Source: Chromobotia macracanthus (lineage: Eukaryota; Chordata; Actinopteri; Cypriniformes; Botiidae). From it: a stretch of 64,000 bases of DNA. Below, piece by piece: positions 37,989 through 48,900 of this stretch (positions within the stretch are counted from its first letter, which is position 1; every line of letters begins with the position of its first letter). The notes under the pieces were generated by a model, which was not told the origin of the DNA, ran no database searches, and was given only the letters and a program-made list of their open reading frames with translations. The DNA is taken from positions 2,174,001 to 2,238,000 of the forward strand of contig JAZGTH010000075.1 in NCBI GenBank assembly GCA_036877525.1, in the 5' to 3' direction. Both the position numbers and the translations under genes were made by a program.

Positions 37989-38690
37989 CTATGAGGAGCC
38001 CACTCCTAGAACAGAATGTGCTACCGGGGTTCTGGTAACATCCAGTCGGTAGTATCTGACAAATGAATGGGGAGAAGCCCAGTTTGCAGCGGAGCAAATG
38101 TCTTGCAGGGAACCTCCCCTAAACAGAGCCCAAGAGGCAGCCATGCCTCTGGTAGAGTGAGCTCTGAGGCCCCCTGGGGGCTGTACCCCCTTAGATTTAT
38201 ATTCCAAAGATATAGCTTCCAAAAGCCAATGAGACAGGCGTTGCTTAGAAATGGGATTCCCTGTGTGAGGAGGGGCCCAAGATATAAAGAGCTGGTTGTT
38301 CCTTCTAAAGGAACTGGTCCTGTCAATATACACCCGCAGAGCACGTACAGGACAAAGAGTATTCAGCCTTTTAGGCATAATGGCAGGGTTAGGCCTAAGA
38401 AAAACCTTATCTCCACTGAGAGAGAACTGAGTGCATGAGAAATGCACAGAGAGTTCATGCAAATCGCTGACATGCTTGGCAGACACCAAGGCAAGGAGCA
38501 GAGCTGTCTTAAATGACAGAAGTTTAAGGTAAAATGCCACCAAAAGGCTCGAAAGGCTGTTGTGACAAAGCCTCCAGCACCATGGAGAGGTCCCACTGAG
38601 GCACAACTCTTCTAGACACAGGAAGGGAACGGCGAGCACCCTTCATGAACCTGCGAATAAGAGGGTGTTGCCCCACCGTTGTACCATCAA
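37989..38690 (-). pseudogene. DIRS tyrosine recombinase remnant
   Basis: The N-terminal part (HPLIRRFMKGARR, PQWDLSMVLEAL, QQPFEPF) is in one frame and the catalytic part (TALLLALVSAK, LRAHSTRGMAASWA, SFVRYYRLD) in another; the shift is near 38,550. The HxxR box and terminal tyrosine are present. The first catalytic arginine, expected in AKR-V-DL, is His here (codon CAT, consistent with CGT decay at a CpG). With the frameshift and missing RT this copy should be inactive. Confidence 0.7.
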
Positions 38691-38699
38691 ACCCAACAT

Positions 38700-39991
38700 G
38701 ACATGCCATGACAAGTTTAAAAGCTTCGTCTTCCTTTTTCTTATCGTCGCATCTCTGCTGCATTAAAGCGATGGCAGGACCAAAAAGAGCCTGGCCAGGC
38801 TCAACCGGGGCTCCAGCGATCCGTCGTTTTTCGCTGTCAGGAAGCCCCGACAGATTAAGCCACAGTGCGCACTCTCCGACCACCGAGAGAGCCATGGATT
38901 GTCCGCTAGCCTAGGCATTGCGAAGGACGAGATCATTCACTGTAACAATCTCCTTCCAAATAGATGGAGAAGGAGTCCCCTTCTCCAGCTGTTGCCCCAT
39001 GTTTTCCAGTAGCTCGGCCTGGTAGGCAGACAGCAGGGAGGACACGTTTAAAGCTCTTATGGCCAAAGCTGAGGCTTTATAAGAGGCCTGGTGAATGGAC
39101 GCGGAGAAGCGGTCCATCTTACCGGGAAGAACGGGTTTCGGGGGGGCGAGCATCCCGCCTTGAGAGGGGTTGAGATGTCTGGCAATAGACGGCTCGACAG
39201 CGGGGGGGTCACCCATGCCAAAAGAAGCCATATCCTTCACCCGTAAAACTGTTTCAGGTCTATCGGGTCCCCCCAAAAGTGCTTCATGTGCTTAGCGCAC
39301 ATAGAGTCCTAGGTCCGGGCGGGGGACCCACAAGTTTCCCGTTGTAAATATCCCTCTCCTGGTTAGAAGCGTTTTGTAAAGCCGGCCATTCTATGTTGAG
39401 GCGAGCGGCCGGGATGGTCTCCTCGTCATCCGAACCCAGGAGGCCTGCATCATCCTCGTCACCGGAGCCGGGTGGCTCGTAAGGGTAGGGTTCAGCCAAC
39501 AAAGCGTCCTCAGCAAGAGCTGGGTCGCAACGATCGGCCCAGCTCAAAGAGGTTTCTCTCCAAGAAATGGAGAGCGACATGGGGAGGAGAAAAACGGAGA
39601 AAGGCGGGCAGCCTGAAGAAAGAAGCGAGCATGGGCAGCTTGCAGAAAATAGACAGCTAACCTTAAAGAAGACAATCACGTCCGGCGGAGGCTGATCAAC
39701 AGATATGTCCTCCTGTAGACTAAGGAGAGAGTCCAACAAACAGCGAGCTGTCAGTCTAATCCAGAGGTCACGAGAAGCGAATGTCAACTGAGGATGGGTA
39801 GCGCGCACAGGGGCTTTATGCATCAGGTGAGGAGGCGACATTACATTACCTGACATAGGGCACGCGCTACTGTCTGTCAAGCCGGACTCGGTGCAACTGG
39901 ATGCTTCTGCAGAGGTCAGGCCGGATGCCCTTCCCACAGCCGGACCTGAGATGAAGAAAGATGAAGAAAGAGAACCGACAGCGGTTTTCAA
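38700..39991 (-). pseudogene. DIRS Gag-like ORF remnant
   Basis: The frame covering 39,276-38,524 contains PPAVEPSIARHL, ALAIRALNVSSLLSAYQAEL and LWLNLSGLPDSEKRR, a pattern I recognise from fish DIRS ORF1. It is interrupted by an in-frame TAG at 38,911. The upstream acidic part (39,991-39,284, with GSGDEDDAGLLGSDDEET) is in another frame, so there is at least one frameshift. The 3' part runs directly into recombinase sequence, showing where the RT block was lost (around 38,690-38,700). Confidence 0.65.
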
Positions 39992-40200
39992 TCCCAGCTG
40001 CAGTGTAGCGCGGTGACGTCATTCCGTTTAATTAAGCGCGAGTTAAACGAGGCAGGAAGTGAATGATTATGCTAATGAGAGGACTGACCATCTGTCAGAT
40101 TTTTTTTAATGTTTTGTTTTGTTTTTAATATACATAAATGCATTGTTTTAACAGGCCAGCAGTGCACGGGACGGGGTTTTACCGCTTGGTTTTAATACGG

Positions 40201-40201
40201 T

Positions 40202-40240
<39 letters not shown>

Positions 40241-40241
40241 T
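40201..40241. repeat. AAT microsatellite
   Basis: A trinucleotide ATA/AAT run of about 41 bp. Confidence 0.95.
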
Positions 40242-40357
40242 AAGCATTTGGCCCGAATCCGATCAGAAAAAAGAAGAAAAGCGGTGCAGAAAAGGTCCGA
40301 GAAAGCAGAAAAGGCTTTTATTTCCCACCTGCTCTCAAAAGGTTCAGACCTTTTGTC

Positions 40358-40654
40358 AAATAAAACTATAGAAATAGAAATAAAACTATAGAAATAAAAT
40401 AAAACTATAGAAATAAAATAAAACTATAGAAATAAAAATAAAACTATAGAAATAAAAATAAAACTATAGAAATAAAACTATAGAAATAAAATAAAACTAT
40501 AGAAATAAAATAAAACTATAGAAATAAAAATAAAACTATAGAAATAAAACTATAGAAATAAAATAAAACTATAGAAATAAAAATAAAACTATAGAAATAA
40601 AAATAAAACTATAGAAATAAAACTATAGAAATAAAAATTAAACTATAGAAATAG
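40358..40654. repeat. AT-rich minisatellite, 14-20 bp units
   Basis: Units of AAAACTATAGAAAT are separated by variable AAAAT or AAAAAT spacers, about 16 copies. Confidence 0.93.
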
Positions 40655-41310
40655 CGCCACAATCCACACTGCCTTCAGACCAGCGTTTACTGAAGTAACC
40701 CACACTGTATTAAACAGCTGTAAGTTACTGTATGTTTTAAATGTCTTAAAATGGGTTAACTAACCTGTTACTGAACTGCAGGAGTGAAAAACATCAGCAG
40801 ATGCGATGTAGAGAAAACAGACTTGCAATACTGGATAACGGGTCAAAAACTACAGCAATAGTCACAGTACTGTAGACGTTTGTAGTGAACTTTATTATTA
40901 TTATTATTATTCTCCCTCATTTATTGCATTTATTAAAACGTTTCACTGTTTTATCACATGGAATTGAATCTGTGGCTCATTTGCTGCATCTTATTGAGAC
41001 TATTGCATTATCATTATTCTGATTCATTTATTGAAAATATTGCATTTATTAAAACCTTTTAATGATCACCGTGTTGACCTTCTTTTGGTAACTTATTCCT
41101 CAGGCCTCTTTATCTGACGCTTTCAGTCAGATTTGATCTATTAAATGGTTAATTTATTAAGCCACTAATACATATATAAGCTCAACCTCCTTTACGAGAG
41201 CGCGAATAAGACGCCGGTAACACGGACGCGTCGCGTCTTTTAAGGTGGAACGGAAAGCGTCGATAAGAAGTTAAATTCAGCCTCGTATGAAACGACGACA
41301 AAGAATAACA
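40655..41310 (+). promoter_or_regulatory. Upstream region of Ig gene copy 2 with a TATA-like box
   Basis: TATATAAG occurs at 41,173-41,180. It is followed by a CpG-rich stretch (CGCGAATAAGACGCCGG, ACGCGTCGCGTC) unlike the AT-rich surroundings, then the signal-peptide exon at 41,311. The CpG-rich part could be a promoter or the end of an inserted element. Copy 1 lacks it, so it lies outside the duplicated unit. Confidence 0.3.
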
Positions 41311-42050
41311 ATGTTTCTCTGCAGATCATTAATAGTTGTGTTTTTTTTCGGTAAGAGTAATATTTCTATTTACATATCATTACTTATCAAACTATATCTG
41401 GTAACTTCAAGGCAGGACTGTTTACCCATATTCAAACATAATGCAATTTTATTAGCATTACTTGTGGAAACCAAACTGTAGAAACCAGCCTGTTTGCTAT
41501 CTATAATATGGGATGTTTGTGAGCTGTATTGAATTGTTGTCATTATCTTTGACTTTAAGGTGTTGGGTTTGGGAAGGTGCTCATAGAGCAAGGCTCTCTG
41601 CAGGATAAATATGAAGTGGGTGCTTCAGCAGTTCTCAGCTGCAACATAACTAGTGATGCAGAAGTCTTGACAATATGTGAAATGGACTGGGAAATTTGGA
41701 ATGAACATGCAAATAATGGTGACAAGATCTCAAACATACCGAAATATCACAACAGAGTTGCCATTAAATCCCGAGACACCACCAGCTACTTGACAATACG
41801 AGATCTTCAAGTCAGCGACACTGAGGAGATACTGTGCACAGCAGGGTGTTTGGTCAGTGGTGTCTCTTTCCGCACCTTTGGTGCTGGGACAATTCTAACT
41901 ATAACAGGTGCGTTTAAAAACTTCAACACATACATATATTGTTATACTACTAGATATTCTTAAATTGATGGTTGGTGGTCATTCAATGATAATTTGACTT
42001 TTTCAGAACCAAGCAACAAGAAACAAAAACAAGAAAAAAGCCTGCAGTAG
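41311..42050 (+). CDS. Ig V-domain receptor-like gene, copy 2
   Basis: Exon 1 (41311-41350) encodes MFLCRSLIVVFFFG, a signal peptide. Exon 2 (41560-41907, 348 nt, phase 1 both ends) encodes a whole V-type Ig domain: first core Cys in AVLSCNI, Trp in CEMDWEIW, and DTEEILC before the last strands, with two extra Cys (LTIC, TAGC) that could make a second disulfide. It closes with FGAGTILTI, which resembles the J motif FGxGTxLxI of antigen receptors and of fish VJ-type innate receptors. A third exon at 42,007 is in phase but stops at TAG 42,048-42,050. The next frame of the same exon encodes a good membrane helix (WLKYLIFAINCVILS and on) ending at TGA 42,128-42,130, so a one-base shift in an A-rich run decides between a short soluble and a membrane form. 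An in-frame ATG at 41,287 exists, but copy 1 supports 41,311. The exact Ig family is not identified. Confidence 0.62.
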
Positions 42051-42290
42051 CATGGTTGAAGTATCTGATTTTTGCCATTAATTGTGTAATTTTATCCATT
42101 TCAATGGTAATCTTCATCTTGGTCATTTGAAAAAGGAGGACACGAAAGCATAGCCAAATTTAATGAAAAGATGTTTTATTGTTAATAAGCTTTAACACAC
42201 TGGTTTACGTTGCTAAACACATTTAATAACTTTTGTGATTCTTTTTCAACTTCAACAAGTTTGAAGACGGATTTGTTTATTAACGACATA

Positions 42291-42300
42291 AATAAATAAA
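42291..42300 (+). terminator. Candidate poly(A) signal for Ig gene copy 2
   Basis: Overlapping AATAAATAAA lies about 165 bp past the membrane-helix stop codon. Confidence 0.45.
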
Positions 42301-45300
42301 CAGCTTTAACTTATTAAATCTTCATCAGTCAAAATGAAACTGAAGCCAGACTATTTTAAATATGCGAACTGATCAGCTTTTTAACAGGCTTAGTTGTAAT
42401 TTACGTCATGATTTATCATCTTAATCAATTAAATGTTTTAGATCTTGCTTGTTTGATGTATAAATACATGAAACTTAGTTAGCAGTGCCCTGTTTACTGC
42501 TTATCTGAGCCGCAAAATATAATGCATATATAACAACATAGAAGAATTAAACTCTCTTTTACTTTACGTGTTCATATTTTCAACTTTTATCACTTAATAA
42601 TTATATATCACAGAACCGGTTATGTTACTGATCTAGTTTAACTGTTTCTACATGAAGTGTTTCTGTGAAGTACCTAAAAATGAGATAAAGTACACTTATA
42701 CTGAGAGCACACTAGAAAAGGTAGTGTATTTACCTAATCTGCAGCGGATTAAGAAGCACAAGAATCACTTAGAATCGTAAATTTTATCTCCTTAAAGCTG
42801 TTTAAATATCTGAACTGTGTCTGGACTATAACACTAGTTATACTTTGCATTTTGACACACATACCAACAAACCACCATTCCAAACCAAAATAGGTTTTTC
42901 GACTTATTTAATGATTTATTGATTTTTTTTGACTTAGTTGCTGCTTTGTGACCTAATTTTTGTTAGTATCAGAGTTTTTTTTATCACATCTATACTAATA
43001 ATGGCTGTTTAACCAGAATCTGAATGATGTTGGTGATGATTGGTTGCATTAAAACAACACTTTATAGGATTTGTAATTATATCTGTATTATCTCTGGTGT
43101 TTCTCCTGAATCAAATATTATGAAACATTTGATTTGAAGGGGCTGAAATATATTTTTGCCTTTGGGTTTTGTTTAGCCACACGATCAAAAGTCTCTTCCT
43201 GTATTATTTAGGGTTATTATTTTTACCTCAATCAGGTTATACTTGAGGTCTTGAAAGGCAACACACAGATTTGTTGTAACGTCTTACACAGAAGGAAAAA
43301 GCTTTTATAAAGGGTGTTTGTATGTTGTCATTCATCATTTTATTATCATTTGAATGCAAGTACAAGAAGTCAGATCAGTTCAGAGATTACCTGCTCTTAC
43401 AATACATCAGCTATGTCATTAAAAACAGGATCATTTCACCTTCCAATCACATCCAGAACATTTCTTTGGTGATAATCACATCTGAAATCATGTCTGCATC
43501 CACCACAGTACATTTAATGACATCTGAAGACCTGACAAATTCTGGGAAAAATTATTAAAGCACCTGTTCACCAAATTACAACTTTATTTTTGAAATCATT
43601 GATTATTTGACATTATTAAACTGGTATTTTTACATGCTAGTCATTTGAAAGATCAAACTGAGCCGTACAGGATGTGTAACACATTCTGGATCAGATCTGC
43701 GCTGTTTCATCCATTCTTCAATAATGGATCTGACAAGACCAAAAAACTTGAAACAAACAAGACCAAGTCAAACTGGACACAGTTGTGCTTGGATTTACAC
43801 ATCAATTATTCAGTCCGTCGAGTTTTCAAGCATGAAGGTGATTAAACTCATTATATGTTTACATGGCAAATGACCCAAACTCCAAATAATATTGACTTAA
43901 ATAAAAAATATACATAATTACATCCAAAACAGCTTTGAGAAGCTGGAGGGGTCATTCCTTGGTGGGTTGGGGGGTCAACTCAGTCAAGAGAAGATGCATA
44001 CAAACATAAAGTTAATACCAATTCAAGACAGAATACACTGTCCTAAATCTGCCTGATGATGGTATGAAATCATGGTAACACTTCATAAAGAGTCATAAGC
44101 ATTAATGGCTGTTTATGACCGTGAAACTTATAAATACTCTTCACAGAACAATCAAAGATAACAGCAGATCAATCAAAATCACACCATCATATCATAATCT
44201 ATTTCTTTATAGTGACATGAACAATCATTGAACTGATCAGAACCTGAAAATAAAGGTTATGAACGATGTTTCTAATGATGGGCTTCTTGTTAAAAACAAG
44301 AACTTGTCACAATGTACTGAGAACAGACAGTCTCATGTTCCAAGACAATAAAACAAGACAAACAAAAAATATCATTTGGAGGTTTGGAAAAAAACGATTA
44401 TTTTTCTCAAATAAATATTTACTGAGATTTCACAACAGAGCGGTTAGTGTTTGGGTTCATTTATATAAAAGTGTTTTTTCTTTAGGAACACACAGGTTTT
44501 GCTAATAATTCATGTTACGTCACAGCAGATGATACTGTTGTCTCTAAAAATGCATTATTCTTTCTACTAAAAGACCACATGTCCTCTCTACAACAGGCTA
44601 ACAGTAAATTGTTGCGTTTATGTATTGAAAAATCTGTTTCACAGCGACAAACCCAAAGACATGTGTTTAAAATCACGTACTAGAACTGAAATGTGTTTGA
44701 CAGACAACTTTCTTACCCTCTACTATTAAAAACAAACATAACATGATTTTCGTGACTTTGAGGACATCAACTCGACCAGTTTTACAACCAGAACTCGTTG
44801 TTCAACAGTTGTACCAGCTGTTAGATGTGACGATACACCAAAATCAATATATAAAATCAATCCTGACAAACTAATGTGAAAACCGAGCGCTTAGCTAGGC
44901 TGATTTAAAAACTAATTTAACTAAACTGAAAACTAAAAAGCTCATTTAAAAATCGGTGCTAAGTGTTAGGAGGACGTGAATGGAGCCTATGTCTACCAGA
45001 TATACATTCAGTCGAGCACTGTGTCATTTTTCTTGTGCTGGTTTATACAACAGTCCGTTTTCATTCAGCCATGTTCAGAAATGTTTCTCTTTCCGAGCAG
45101 CACATCTGTATGTCCACATTGCCTCAAAAATGAATGACAGAAACGTCTATTTTACGTCTTCAGTTATGTACACGCCATCGTTAAACTGTGATATTTTCAA
45201 TTTTTAAGAAAAGCAAGAAACAGGACCAACACAATAACGTTATAGCATTATACACCAATTTTTTGCATGCTTTTCTTTACGTTTATGGAGTTCAGGTTAC

Positions 45301-45732
45301 TTAGAATTTACTTTTAAAGAAGCAATACCAGAAAAATAGTCTCAACTTTGGGTAGTAATATTTGATGAACGTTTGTGGAACATTTAAAGCACTGACACAG
45401 TTGTAATTGTGTGAGACTAACTATTTACCAGTGATGTCAGATGGTTGAGTTTCCGTGGATACAAACGTCATTCTTTCATCAGCATTGTGAATTCTTATTA
45501 AAAGCGATAAAGTCTTTTCTACGTTTTTTCAAACATGATTTCAATGAATAATTAAGTTGTCCAAGAGTGTTTAAACTCGTTTGCCATCACTGGTTTCCGT
45601 AGTGAACTCAAAAATATATTATTTAACTCATATCACAGTTTCCATGAAATAAAAGTATCACCATGAAATAAAACTCTTCTTTAGAAAACTACAAATGACA
45701 AAAAAACATGTTAAAACAGATTTAATTTCTGT
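42301..45732. other. AT-rich spacer, no feature supported
   Basis: About 3.4 kb between the Ig gene and the 182-bp block. I found no exon or recognisable repeat. It may include the distal 3' UTR of aplp1. In copy 1 of the Ig gene the equivalent of this spacer is absent. Confidence 0.55.
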
Positions 45733-45914
45733 GAAACACGATTCATTCGGAAAGCTTGTGTGATGCCACACCCTCACAAAACAAAAGCAAACTGGTGATG
45801 AAACGGGCTTTTCATGTTCTGCCAAATTTTGTGCGAGTTTCTCTCCCTGAACAAAGAGCAGATGGTTTTACTACGAACTCCTTAATTACGTGCCAGGAAC
45901 GTTGTGAAACATCG
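45733..45914. repeat. 182-bp duplicated block, copy B
   Basis: Near-identical partner of 37,327-37,508. It begins 80 bp beyond the aplp1 stop codon, so it may lie within the aplp1 3' UTR. Confidence 0.93.
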
Positions 45915-45993
45915 GTCATATAGACATACATACAGTACAGGGGAGAGGCAGAGGCAGAGAGGAGGGCATGGACTTGAGACTGTGGAGCTCTCC

Positions 45994-48900
45994 TCAGTTC
46001 ATCTGCTCGAAGAATTTGTACGTGGGGTTTTCATAGCCGTGATTCTGCATCTTACTGAGTTGTCTTTCCTCTGGGGTCAGCATGGGGTCGACCTGCTGGG
46101 AGAGAGAGGGCGAGAGAGATAGGAAGAGAATCGTTTAACATGGAGTACATACATGAAGTTTTTGAAAAACTGAATCATTTCAGCCAGTTGACCCACTGAA
46201 AACAAGGTGTACAAATGTACCATGTACAATTTTCCTATCAGATCAAAACATCAGAATGGAAAACAAATAGGTAGTAAAAACAGGCACAGCAGGAAGTTGG
46301 TGTGGGGGTTGACTGTTCTTCCTGTAGTGCAGTGGATCTCAACCTGTTTTACCTCAAGGAGACAAATATGACAAATACGTGATGTGGCACAAAACGAGCC
46401 ATTCCTGTAGTTCTCAGATCAGACGAACTCTCACCTCTACTATACCGTGACTGATGGTTCCATACGGCTTACGGCGGACTAGCAACAAGCTGATGACCAT
46501 CACCATAGCGATGGCCACGGCAACCACCAGTAGCCCCACCATCGCCCCCCGGTTGAACGTCTCCAAAACATCTGGCTGCTGCAGGTGACAGGAATAAGAC
46601 AAGAGACCAGAAACAGTTTGATTTAGTATACAGGAATCTGATTGGTGGATATATTTGTGTAAGACAAAAACACAGTTCACTTATTTACTGTAGCAGCTAC
46701 AATTAATTTTCAGATAAACTCAAATAAACCAAATCTAAACAATTCAAATGACATGATTCACCAAGTAAAGCTTTTAAACACTAACCAGCTCGTCTCTCTG
46801 AATTCCTGGAGATTTATAGACCAGCTGTTTCAGCTCTACAGAGGTGTTGATCTGAGAGACAGAAACATTTACGGTTTATTAAGTGAAAATTAAATTAAAT
46901 ACAGCTCAATTTCAGCATGAGCTCAGCGTGACACTTTAAAGTATAGATTTAGAAACAGACTATATGCCAACATGATTATTTTGTTCCCAGTCAAACAATG
47001 TTGCCTCCCTCCAGTGGTAAAACTGCAAGACTGCAGGAATCAAACACTGCATAAGCATCTCTGCTGGGCATTATGGGTAATATTTGGCATTTGTTGAACA
47101 AATATGTTTAGTAGTCTGAGCAGATTTATTTTCTCACTTTTTCTTCATATTCATAAGTTGGTCCTCTCTCAGATGTGGTGTAATCATATTCATCCACTGA
47201 TGAAACTGTGAAAAGACCAAAGAGTGACATTATATATCACTATAATAAACAAGCTTCACAACTTCTTATGAACATGAATAATTATATCATACAACATGGC
47301 AAAAGCACTCCAGCACTCACCTTTCTTTTCATTTGGCTGAGGGTCTTAATTGCCAAACATTTAAAGAAGAAATGAATAAAGGAGAGTTAAAAGATAAATG
47401 AAAGTTAGTATTAAAATATTGTGTGTAAAGTTTTATGTATCTACAGTAAAGTCATTACATGCTGACGCTTTGTGTCCAGTTCCTTTTTTACAATGCATGT
47501 TGTGTGTGTGTGTGTGGGGGGGTACCGATGCGTGGTGGGTAGGGCCGGTTCTGGAAGGCTCTGTCCTCTTCCTCTTCATCATCTCTCTCTTCCTCACTCT
47601 CTGCAGGAAGAAGCTCCTCTGTGGTCCGTGTCTCGGAGAAGGACGTGGTCATAAGTTCACTGATGTCACCCCTTTCTGTTCTCACTAACTCCTCTAAAGA
47701 GAGAAAGAGAGAGACAGACAGACAGTCAAATAGAATATTGTTATGTTGATGATATATATAAATATCATCAAGTCACAACAGGTTTAAAAAACACAAAAAT
47801 CTTACGGATTTCATCATGAAGTTTCTCGGCCAGGCCGGGGACCTTGTAGAGCAGAGCCAGACTCTGATTCATCCTCTCCTCGATCACATGCAGGTGTGTG
47901 TAGACCTACAGACACAGACATTCAAACGTTTTTACTGACTTTGTTCCTACAATAGAGCTTATGTGGCTGCAGCCTTTGCAGGCTGGGTAGTTCCGCCCAC
48001 ATTAAAATGTTATTGGTCTAAACAACAAAAACCTGAGACGTGTCTTTCCAGATCATTTATCTCCTGTTTTTTTTTTATTAAAAACTAGAAAAAGGAGCTC
48101 AAAGACGAACAGAAGAACAGAGTAATGGATACAGAAAAGACAGCAAAACAATGTAAAAACCTGGAATTTCATCTGCTCTGCTTTCTGGGGGTCGGCAGAC
48201 TCGATGTGCTGGTAATGACGCAGCGTGTGTCTCCGGTCCTTCTGCTCTGCGGCCATGTAATGTTTCAGAGCCTGAAGCACACGATCCGGCTGTGAGTGTG
48301 AATGAGGAGCAGAATTAGAAGCGGAGTATATAACACTGTCACACATTTATCACCTATGAGAGAATGAACAGAATTTGCATTACAAGTATGTGACTAAAAC
48401 CCTGTTTCTCAAAATCCAATTACACAAAAATGATCACATGCAACACAGACTTTAACCTGGATGGATTATCACACAGTGTGATGTTTTAATCTGTGCTTAT
48501 ATTATGGTAAAAAAACGTCATCTTCTGCTAATATTTCCATAACAATATTGTTCTGTATTGTACTTCTATGTAATTTTCCCTCTGATAGTTTTTCTGAACT
48601 CACACGTGGTAAATCTACTAAAGCAGATATTAGACCGAGTTAATATTTGATTGGCAGCTGTCAGACCTGTGGCGGGTCGCTCTGCACAGCACTCAGATAG
48701 CTCTCCAGTGCCAGTCTGCGGTTGTTATTCAGAGTGGCCACCACACGAGCCAGGTGTGTCTCCACCAACCTCTGCCTCTCACCAGCTACCTGCTCCTCCA
48801 GAGTCTGTAAAACTGACTGGAAGTGCTGAGAAACAGAGAGATGTAGAGACTTTAGACAATCATCTCATGGTGTTGATGTCAGCACCCTGAACACATTGAA

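Larger units (their letters stand above)
37500..40020 (-). mobile_element. DIRS-type tyrosine-recombinase retrotransposon, internally deleted
   Basis: On the minus strand a Gag-like region (about 39,991-38,700) is followed by a tyrosine recombinase (about 38,690-37,989); the reverse transcriptase, RNase H and methyltransferase section expected between them is missing. The low-coordinate end carries an inverted pair: GAAACATCGAGTGGAGAGAT at 37,500 and its near reverse complement at 37,630-37,652. GAGATCCACCTATGGGA also occurs directly twice (37,517 and 37,709). Outer limits are approximate; the high-coordinate end is placed near the CpG-rich GTGACGTCATTCCG. Element class rests on recognising the recombinase and Gag motifs. 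Confidence 0.75.

Noticed and set aside
37544..38438. Plus-strand frames over the DIRS remnant
   Set aside because: They are antisense to the recombinase and terminal repeats and carry no recognisable protein.
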